Positions 56,490 through 64,000 of a stretch of 64,000 nucleotides of DNA are shown one piece after another. A program made the translations under genes and the position numbers. Below the pieces are notes generated by a model that worked only from the letters and a program-made list of their open reading frames with translations, ran no database searches and was not told the DNA's origin. The stretch covers positions 31,829 to 95,828 of the forward strand of contig JAQGAU010000002.1 in assembly GCA_034698045.1 (NCBI GenBank), given 5' to 3'. Source of the DNA: Paramacrobiotus richtersi. Taxonomy: Eukaryota > Tardigrada > Eutardigrada > Parachela > Macrobiotidae. Each line of letters starts with the position of its first letter. The stretch's first letter is position 1.

Positions 56490-57225
56490 TTTCCTTCATC
56501 TGCTCATTCGAAAAGACGGATCTGCATTTCAAGCATTCGGTCGACCTATCTAGAGAAAAATGACGACGATGGAGTGATGCGCTTTGCCCTCATTAGTGCG
56601 CAACTGTCGGCATTATCGCAAAGTGTAAAGTCACTAGCAATCGGAAGTTTTGTTGCTGCCACCTGTAGACATCCAAAGCACAAATACCGGTAGTTTTATT
56701 TCCTTGTTAGACGGTGATGAGGCTTTGTTTTGTGGTCATGTTTTCTACCACATTTTGATTCCTACTGTACTTACTATTTTATGACGCTGCTTGTTCAGGA
56801 TTTAGTATTTTTTACTGTTTGCAACCGCACTTACGTTCCTTGGTATTAAATTTCTGATTTCTTTTATTGGTAAAAGCCGCAACAGTAGCAAACACAACGA
56901 AACTGCTAAAAAAGTATAGAAACAAAAACGTTAGCGAAACAGCCTTAAAGAAACATCTGACATCTCTGAGGTATAGCTTAAGTAATGTACCCAGAATAGA
57001 AGCGCCATTTCTCCTAACAACAAACGAACCAACGCGCTGCTAAATAAATGCCGTCGATCTCGGCTCTCCCGATCTCCAAGCTTCCGGAGAACATGTAAAG
57101 ATCTTTTCCAGAACTTGAGTTAGCCTTCGTCTGACTAAACTATCGAAATTTAGCTGTAAAGAATCGAGTGCATTGCTCTGGAACGGTTGCTGAACAGGCA
57201 ACAGTTCACGGACGTTGATTACAAT
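56490..57225. other. Spacer of GPCR unit 2
   Basis: Collinear with 53270-54050 with many changes. No gene. Confidence 0.6.
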
Positions 57226-57228
57226 GAA

Positions 57229-57412
57229 CTAGGTGACCCCGCGCAAAATTGCGCGATTCCTGAATGGCTGTGAGATTGCCAGTTTTTACTTTTGATGATG
57301 AAAACCGAGATTTTGAGCTTTAGAATGATATATGGCTCCTGCGGATAGGATGAGTAGTTCAGTCGGAGTGACTCAACAAACTATTTTTTCTTAATGTATT
57401 ATATAGATAGAT
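57229..57412 (-). mobile_element. Helitron-like non-autonomous element, copy 1
   Basis: Read on the minus strand, it starts TCTATCTATA, ends GTCACCTAG, and has a CGCGCAATTTTGCGCG palindrome 7-8 bp before the CTAG. Host bases are A before and T after. These are Helitron hallmarks (5' TC, 3' hairpin, CTRR, A|T target without duplication). The tandem unit 1 at 54054/54055 preserves the uninterrupted target (gattacaataaa|ttacct). Confidence 0.75.
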
Positions 57413-57547
57413 AATGCATCATGCATGCTGGGAGTGGGAGTGTCAGACGATCTGGCTTTGAAACTGATACGGAATCAGAGTCGAAGCTCGGCGGTGGTTT
57501 CAATTTTCAAAAGCAATCCAAACAAACGCGCTGTGATTGCAGAGGCA

Positions 57548-57999
57548 TCACCTCCTGCTAGGCATTTTCTGACTGATCTGCTGTAAAAGACACCTTTCAG
57601 AGATCATGTACAGCTGCGTCGTACACACACCAAACTGAATACAAACGGTATCACGAACACAGAACAGAGGGCTCTTCCAAAGATTACAACGGTTGACAAT
57701 AGATTTACGAGTCCGTACAACTGTTCCAGTGCCAAAGATAGCCGCCCAGGTAGCCTCCCACTCGGTTATGGAAATGGACGAGATCAGAACAAAGGTCTGC
57801 GGCACCGTGAGGAGGCCAAGAAAGGCCTCGTGGACATTCGTAGACACAATCTGGTGGGAACCGAAATTGTCCGGAAAGTAAACGGAGGCTTCTGGAAGAC
57901 GGTTGAAACCTTCCTGGAGACGAGTGGAACCATCACGGTTGTATTCACCGTTCCATTCAGTTCCGGCAATTAAGTCCCTTATTCCGGCTAAAGCCGGCT
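57548..57999 (-). CDS. Uncharacterised 150-codon open frame
   Basis: Open from the edge of the minisatellite: IAGTEWNGEYNRDGSTRLQE, LPEASVYFPDNFGSHQIV, FLGLLTVPQTFVLISSISIT, EWEATWAAIFGTGTVV. The composition looks protein-like with a hydrophobic middle, but I recognise no family. No start codon or splice sites are certain. The last third overlaps the repeated boundary segment of the GPCR units. Confidence 0.3.
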
Positions 58000-58155
58000 A
58001 TAACGTCCTCTTACTCACGGTAAGGCCGGCCATACTGTATTGCGGGTCCTAAATTGGCAGATATGATCCCTCACTCCCGCCAAAGCGGCACTAATGTCCC
58101 CCGTACTCACAGCAATAATGTCCCCGTACTACCGGCAACAATGTCCACTCAGTCC
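57955..58155. repeat. Degenerate minisatellite (about 22-33-bp unit)
   Basis: About eight units around tactcccggcaataatgtcc, for example ttccggcaattaagtccc, tactcacagcaataatgtcc, tactaccggcaacaatgtcc. A lone unit (gccggcaataatgtccggga) recurs at about 58325. Confidence 0.75.
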
Positions 58156-58259
58156 CTGCAATACTGTCACCTTTGGAAAAATGTTTCGGTGGTCACATCG
58201 GTGGCGGTGGTAGCGCCTGGTGGCAGTCCTCGGATTGATCTGGTTTTTGTCCAGCCCTC

Positions 58260-58538
58260 CTAGGTCCTTCGTTTCCACCAAGTCTGTGCGGGGGTTACAC
58301 ATTTGGCGTTGGTTACAAAGGTGAGCCGGCAATAATGTCCGGGAGGACATTTTGGAACTGTATGATACATAGCACATGTTCCGCAACGGCAGACCATCGG
58401 CGCCGTAAACGTTTGATCCAACACATTTTTTGCTTCAATAAAAATAAAGTAGAACGAACAACCACTTTCGACCACCAACGACCACCAAAAACCAAATTTT
58501 AGTAATAACTCGGTCAATTTTAAAGTTCTGCATGCCAA
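58260..58538 (-). CDS. Cysteine-rich frame, possibly secreted
   Basis: A 92-codon frame has a hydrophobic stretch (FGFWWSLVVESGCSFYFIFI) then a compact cysteine cluster (VCRCGTCAMYHTVPKCPPGH then YCRLTFVTNAKCVTP), seven Cys in about 37 residues. CPPGHYC...C..P recalls small disulphide modules of secreted proteins, but no family can be named. No supporting splice sites were fixed. Confidence 0.3.
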   Translation of the reverse strand: MACRTLKLTELLLKFGFWWSLVVESGCSFYFIFIEAKNVLDQTFTAPMVCRCGTCAMYHTVPKCPPGHYCRLTFVTNAKCVTPAQTWWKRRT

Positions 58539-58741
58539 AAACTAATCAGCTCATCTGCACGTAGAAATCTATCTTTGGTAAAAGTTTGGAAGAGATCGAA
58601 CAAAAACTGATTGAGTTATTGCAATACGCAGAAATGGTTGCCAACATCCATCTTTGCAAAGCTCTTGAATAACGAGGACCTCCGCTTCGCTTCGGTTGAT
58701 TAGGTATGCGTAGAATAGTGCATTACTGAAAACACAAACCC

Positions 58742-58978
58742 ATGGCGCTTCCAGTCTGGTCTTTCATCTCGCATAGCATTTTCGGTACTGCGATTTCAAC
58801 AGCGATCGAAGCATGTCTGTCCTACGCTGTTGACTTGGATTTTTCTGTCGGTCTTTTGTTGGTTATTTTTACCTACTCCTTCTTTATCTTTTTATTATTG
58901 ATGTCATGCGTAAAGGCATGGCACCTGCTGGTCAGAATGGGCCACAGGAATAGGGTTGTTGTTGTGGTTACAAGATAA
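58742..58978 (+). CDS. Small membrane-protein frame, 78 codons
   Basis: MALPVWSFISHSIFGTAIST then AVDLDFSVGLLLVIFTYSFF + IFLLLMSC, one or two membrane segments and a basic tail. It has a weak resemblance at the start (GTAIS) to the 46690 frame. Either a tiny membrane protein or chance. Confidence 0.3.
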   Translation: MALPVWSFISHSIFGTAISTAIEACLSYAVDLDFSVGLLLVIFTYSFFIFLLLMSCVKAWHLLVRMGHRNRVVVVVTR

Positions 58979-59204
58979 AATAAGTATAATATTCAACAGG
59001 AGAGAGAACTCAGAGGAGATTTCTAGACCAGACACGAGTAAAAACAGAAAGTGTTTCAGCGAGCCGCAATGTAACATGTTGTCAGTAGATTTTATTTCAT
59101 GATGTTAAGAGATCTTTCCCTCCCGTAGCCAGAGTTGTCTTTTCCGATGCTTTGCTCGGCAGCGGCATCTACGCGTTGCGTGCTCCAGATCTCGTCTGTG
59201 TTAT

Positions 59205-59398
59205 TTAGCCGGAATTTGTGATATCGGCTTTTGCAGCGGTCGGTTTTTGATTGTTTTTCGTCCTTGGAGCGTTTCGAGTCATAGAAACTCCTTCCATGGA
59301 ACTGCTCCGGACGCGTTGTACGGATCCGCAAATTCTCCACATCCGGTTTCTTAATTCTGGGCTGAGAAGAATGTACACAACCGGGGTGAGACTGCACC
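59205..59398 (-). CDS. Class A GPCR 3, last exon (end of TM7 and tail)
   Basis: After the acceptor ttctgtttcgcag (59399-59401 is the complement of CAG) the exon supplies GG, completing a Gly codon with the G left by exon 63416, then CSLTPVVYILLSPELRNRMW and RIC. This is TM7 with TPVVY in place of NPxxY, followed by the amphipathic helix 8 and a Cys that could be palmitoylated. A basic 40-residue tail ends at the stop at 59205-59207. Phase matches exactly (2 nt plus 64 codons including stop). The intron to 63416 is about 4.0 kb and contains a Helitron-like element and an internal duplication. Confidence 0.85.
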
Positions 59399-60224
59399 CT
59401 GCGAAACAGAAGGGAATTGGAGTCAGTTATAAGTACGATTAAGTAAAATATTACATACGACTCACGCAGCTGCATCGCTGCAGCGCCTGTAGATAAAGAC
59501 ATCATAAAGCAACGAGTATATTATGCTGTTTTCGACGAGAGACAGGGTTCGGCGAAACTTCATCGGAAACACCGACATACAAAGGTTAGGTTATCACGTG
59601 CGTTTGATATGTTCCACTTTATTTAGGGCTCTGTCGTACCCGTTCTGCGTGCGTATTTCATTAATTTTGGTGCATAAGGGAATCCGATGAGCTTCTCACA
59701 TTTGTATGGATGCACTCACCGTAACAGCTGTGATTAAAACTGACCGAGTTGATGCAGTGAAATTATTGTACCGATTTCCGCTTAATTAACACACAGAACA
59801 AAGCCACCTGCGCCAGAATAATCCTTGACACCTAACAACCGGTGCACCAGTCAATCCTGCGAGGCTGCGCGCTGCGCGTTTGAAATCCCGCAAAAAAATA
59901 CCGAAAATATTTGCATGACTTATTCAGCGTCTTACTATACAAATGCAATCGGTGGAAAACGGAGCCAGAACAATGACATCGATGCCCAACGGCGTATTTC
60001 AGGTATAAACCAGAATTGAAATTGAAGACGGCAACCTTTAAACTGGAACGATCTGGCACTGGCAAAAAATAACTAACCAGCCAGAATAAAACTGTAGAGA
60101 ATAATACAATTATTCTAAAGAATTCGCAATTCGCAAGAATTCGCAAGAATCAGCATTTGCGCAAAAAATTTCCTGTCATGAAATTACTGGACTGCTGAGT
60201 ATCTGCTTCTATCTAGTTTCTATT

Positions 60225-60720
60225 ACGAAACTCCGTTCCGTGACCACGAAAGCTCCCAAATTAAAGAAGCTTCGTTCGAACAGATTGTACCATCAGATAG
60301 AGCATAGCTCAAAACGGTTGTACATGATGCTTGATTCGTAGGAAAACACATGTATAGCTCAAAACAATAAAAAGATCCTTTTTTGTGCGGTAGTACATAC
60401 CCATGGCGTAAATATTTCAATCAGGTTATTACTGACCGTACTTCAAAGTATCAAAGTACGAAGTATCAATCTTGATAACCGTTGCTACGATCGGATCTAC
60501 AAAACGATTGTATGCAGAGTGCAAAAATGTGATTGAAAGTAACAGTTCTACGGAACTGTTCAACTGCACGATACGAAATTTACTGAGTACTAAAAACATA
60601 ATTAGATCAAACGAGTGTTACCGGAATTTTTAAAAATGATCAGCGATAGCTGAACGACGTATTCAATAATTAATCCTCATTAAGCAGTTAAGCAGTATCA
60701 ATCCAGCGGCTAGCGAGAAC
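60225..60720. repeat. Intronic direct repeat, copy 1 (partner 61365-62320)
   Basis: Shared blocks: aactccgtt(c/t)cgtg, agctc(a/c)..a, caaaacggttg(t/c)ac, ccggaa.(t/g)ttttaaa, gctgaac, cagcggctagcga and cgtgacctttt. The partner is longer by the Helitron and other changes. Confidence 0.6.
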
Positions 60721-62080
60721 TCTAAAAGAAAATCCGTGACCTTTTACCTGAAACCTACTTACATTTTCGTTAATTATATATTGCAACAACCTTATGATAT
60801 GCACGCATAAGCACGTCAGGAACGACAAGGGATCCAAATTCACAAAAGCAATTCGAGTTTCGACATTTGAACCACTCGATGTAATTCAAAACTAATGTCA
60901 GTTGAGGAAACCAAATGTTGAAAAAAACTGCATGGTCTGGAACGAGGAATAGTGATTTAATCGGCTTCTGACCATGTGAATACAATAAAGCCTAGTAAAA
61001 TCTATTCGAATCCGTCTAATAAAATCTGGACCAGAGAAGACTACAACAGCAAAGAAGTTATTTTGAAGGAAGCAGCGAAAGTGACTTACTGGAGCGACAT
61101 GTATAACCAACTGTTCGAAGTTCTTATTCACTAATAATTATTAAGTGTTGGGCTGTTATTTAACGTCTGAAACAAAATTCAAGCAATTCTGAATATTATA
61201 TGCGCTGTAGGCTTGAATTTTAACATTCCGTTACTGAGAAGCACCCCTTACAAATAGACGGCTCCAATGAACGCTCAAGACTGAACTGAAATGGTCAACC
61301 TGCGACAGATGCGGTGCTGACACTCACTCAAGCGAACTAGAAACGTGTGTTTACGGAACGGAACGGAACTCCGTTTCGTGTACACCGAAATACCCTAAAC
61401 CGAATAAGCTCCAATATGATCAGACAGAACAAAGCCCAAAACGGTTGCACAACGGAAAATGTTTCGAAATTTGTTTTTCTTGACAGCTTTTCCGTCCGGG
61501 CGATTTAGACGGTCACAAACGTACACCGTATGATTCCGCAATACTGTACCAGGTTTTCCGAATAAGAGTGTACAGCGAAATCTCTGGCCGTTAATGACCA
61601 AAACTGTCAAAAAGATAACTTGGAACTTGAACTATAATAAGACTACGTTTTAGAACGCCATAATACAATGGTTTTAAAACCCTTTCCGTACGCTCCGTAA
61701 AATAGAAAGCCAGCGAAAATGCATAATGTGATCAAAAGTATTACAATTTCCTGCACCGAACAGCACAAGATGTAAACAGAGCATTAGCGCAAAATTTGCC
61801 AGCAAATCAATTCAAACCTGACCGGAACGTTTTTGAAAGAACAACGATGGCTGAACAGAATGCACTTTACATAGAAAATGAGTGGAAACTTTCTTGCATT
61901 ATCATAAATTTCGTAAGGAATGAAAAGCTTATTCGAAATAGCCGAGGAAGCTGCAAAGCTTCGCAAATTGATTGTTTGAAATTTGTCGTTGCCAGAAATA
62001 GTGGAACGACTGCCGGGATGCATATCATATAGAACCATTCTAACTGGAACCGCACCATAATCCGATCACCAGCGCAGTAA

Positions 62081-62263
62081 TCTATCTATAAAATACATTA
62101 AGAAAAAATAGTTTGTTGAGTCACTCCGACTGAACTACTCATCCTATCCGCAGGAGCCTTATATCATTCTGAAGCTCATAATCTCGGTTTTCATCATCAA
62201 AAGTGAAAACAGGCAAGCACACAGCCATTCAGGAATCGCGCAATTTTGCGCGGGGTCACCTAG
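62081..62263 (+). mobile_element. Helitron-like non-autonomous element, copy 2
   Basis: 183 bp, TCTATCTATA...CGCGCAATTTTGCGCG...GTCACCTAG, between host A (62080) and T (62264). About nine in ten bases match copy 1, which lies in opposite orientation. Too short to code for anything; it must be mobilised by a Rep/helicase encoded elsewhere. Confidence 0.75.
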
Positions 62264-63415
62264 TTAATCAGTAATTTGTTAAACCGCAACGGTTCAGCGG
62301 CTAGCGATAGTTACGAAAACGTCGTGACCTTTTGGAGTACAATCTGGATCAAATGTTAGGGAAGCGCTGAAAACAACCTTGCGACAGGAACGCAAAAGAG
62401 TGTGCGTATCCGGAAGGCGGGAACGGCAGCTGCAATGATATAAGTTTGCCAAGAAACTCTCGTGGGAAATGTTTTCAACAAAGCATGTTATTTTTAGTGC
62501 ATTGCACCAACCTGCAACAGGCTAAACAATGCAAAGTAATGTAGTTCGAACTCTCCGACTTAATAATAAATTCAGGGACGGAAAAACGGTTATATGTCGC
62601 CGAGAGATCATAAAAGTGTTTGCAAACATTCTCACGTTCAAAACGGACAAGTCGAGCAAAAGTTACGATATAATTTGGAGCGAAAACGTTTTGCGGGTTA
62701 CTTCACAGCGAGGTGTGAAAATTAAGATGGGCTACAGGAGCGAATAACTAACCGTGCTTACGAGCAGTCCATACTGTTTAACCAGAAATGGGAATAAATT
62801 TTTTTCAAAGGCTAGATTTGCACTGTAAGCCACTGTCAGTGTCCAACCGCCTACCGAACCGATAGTTACGCTGAAAACATATATGCACAAATAGCCGATA
62901 GCTGACAAAAAAAAATCAAAAACGGTTTCCGCGAATAGTTAGCGGATGGGTACTACCAAATGAAATCGAGGTCCAAATGAAAGAGAAAAATATCGGTAAA
63001 ACACATAGTGATGCTATACTTATCCCGTACCGTATCTTGAAACCTTTAAATGCTGACAACCATCTACGGACCACAAGAACATCATGACCTTCATTACGCG
63101 AATTTTAAGAAAACATCATACTAAGAATTACTACGATCTGATACCGATCCCAAACGTAAGAAAGCCATTCGCAATAAAAAGGGCACACGAAATAACAAAA
63201 CAATAGTTACTTCCGAAAGCTCGTACCGGTTAACCCACCCTTACATAAACCGAAATCAAAAAAAGACCTGCGAATATGAAAAGTAACGTTTCAAGTCAAA
63301 CGTTCCTATGCATTTATTTTTGATGTGGTGTCGCAAGAAACTCTGTTTCTTCTACCCCGGTGAAAATTGTGTTTCAGTTCTGCTCTCCCTGAAACGATCA
63401 ATGAAAGAAACTCAC

Positions 63416-63995
63416 CCATCCACATCCAAAACGCCGCGATCTGTCCACCGGTGGATTGCACCAACTTTATACCACCAGCTATCCCAACAATGGAGTTTGG
63501 TATGTAACATACGGAAAATACGCCACATGTTATAATCGCCGCCCTCGTTGCGCGAATTTCTCGTCGTCGATATTTTGAATCCTTGGATGTGCTGTTCACT
63601 GGCGATAGTCGCTTCTTCGACGCAATTGCAAAAAACGTGATAATTCCATAGCACAGCAGCATGATTACAAAAGGCATAAAGCCACCGACTGTCTTGAAAA
63701 TCGTCTGATATGTGTAGTTCACCGTGAGAAATCCGCAGCGGTTGTAAGGAGCGAAGCCGTACATTCCGAAAACGTGAAAGTACGGGAAGATAAACATTAC
63801 TGCGGGAACAATCCAGGACACCGCTATCAAGACAACTGCACACTTCCTTGATTGTAGAAAGTTGGAATGCGGAAAAACAACGACAAATAAGCGATTTACA
63901 GCAATAGCGCTGTGAGTAAATGGGCAGGTTGCAGTAAGAAAGTAGTAACAAAAAGCGGCAAAAACACAAAAATGACGGTAACTGTTTGTGGCCAT
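63416..63995 (-). CDS. Class A GPCR 3, first visible exon (TM3 to TM7), partial
   Basis: 193 codons plus one base, ending at G|GTGAGT. TM3 is CVFAAFCYYFLTATC with NRL (34-36) at the DRY position. TM4 is about 52-72, TM5 about 98-124, TM6 about 149-175 and TM7 from about 183. A Lys/Arg-rich third loop spans about 127-148. TM1, TM2 and the start are missing. The Met at 63995 is only where the frame opens near the window edge, so the gene almost certainly continues beyond 64000. Joined to 59205-59398 the seventh helix is complete. It is distant from receptors 1 and 2. Confidence 0.88.
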
Positions 63996-64000
63996 GATGC

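Larger units (their letters stand above)
51370..57680 (+). repeat. Tandem duplication of a roughly 3.2-kb GPCR unit
   Basis: The receptor genes are exactly 3,224 bp apart. Their 5' and 3' flanks also match: promoter block (below), the post-stop segment gaaaaatgacgaygatg.agtga.gcgctttg, and a boundary segment seen three times (about 51385-51540, 54185-54330, 57525-57670; ...gatcatgtacagctgcgtcgta... type). Confidence 0.8.
59420..63400. other. 4-kb intron of GPCR 3
   Basis: No gene seen. It contains a diverged internal duplication (60225-60720 against 61365-62320) and a Helitron-like insertion at 62081. Short frames on both strands have no domain. Confidence 0.6.

Overview
The window reads as invertebrate animal nuclear DNA. 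It holds GT-AG introns as short as about 42 bp, divergent rhodopsin-class receptors, secreted leucine-rich-repeat and EGF-like exons, and a dense mix of LTR, DNA-transposon and Helitron-like elements. Nothing looks bacterial: there are no operons, ribosome binding sites or rRNA, and I found no convincing tRNA. A tardigrade or a similar small-genome ecdysozoan is my best guess, inferred mainly from the style of the divergent receptors. The organism is not proven by the sequence. Most of the window is non-coding or decayed. || Layout. 0.4-1.7 kb: a young, complete gag-only LTR retroelement with a target duplication. 1.7-8.4 kb: mostly empty, with degenerate repeats and a frameshifted CYLD-type deubiquitinase remnant near 5.1-5.7 kb. 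8.4-14 kb: two copies of a dispersed paralogous block, with EGF-like exons between them. 14.9-17.4 kb: decayed retroelement DNA, including an integrase C-terminus. 18-18.8 kb: an uncertain kinase-like reading frame. 20.16-21.74 kb: a striking foldback-like DNA element. 22.06-24.4 kb: a secreted LRR gene, now frameshifted, with a 1.05 kb MITE-like element in its first intron. 25-32 kb: gag and integrase fragments, an OB-fold candidate and a DUF3987-like exon. 33-34.6 kb and 46.3-48.2 kb: a diverged segmental duplication. 37.19-38.43 kb: a second gag-only LTR element. 39.05-40.5 kb: a decayed paralogue of the 19.6-24 kb LRR locus. 42-42.6 kb: a triplicated double-hairpin motif. 44-50 kb: further transposon remnants. 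|| The best-supported cellular genes are three class A GPCRs. Two are single-exon tandem copies of 334 codons (52258-53262 and 55482-56486). They share a conserved promoter block and a 213-bp identical 3' tract that suggests gene conversion. The third runs on the minus strand off the right edge, with a 4 kb intron whose two exons join exactly in frame at TM7. || The recurring theme is duplication followed by insertion. Several duplicated loci act as internal empty-site controls: the 39 kb LRR paralogue for the foldback element and the MITE, and the first GPCR unit for one Helitron-like copy. The gag-only LTR elements and the foldback element are the most unusual objects here. The calls rest on direct reading by eye; no database search was run.
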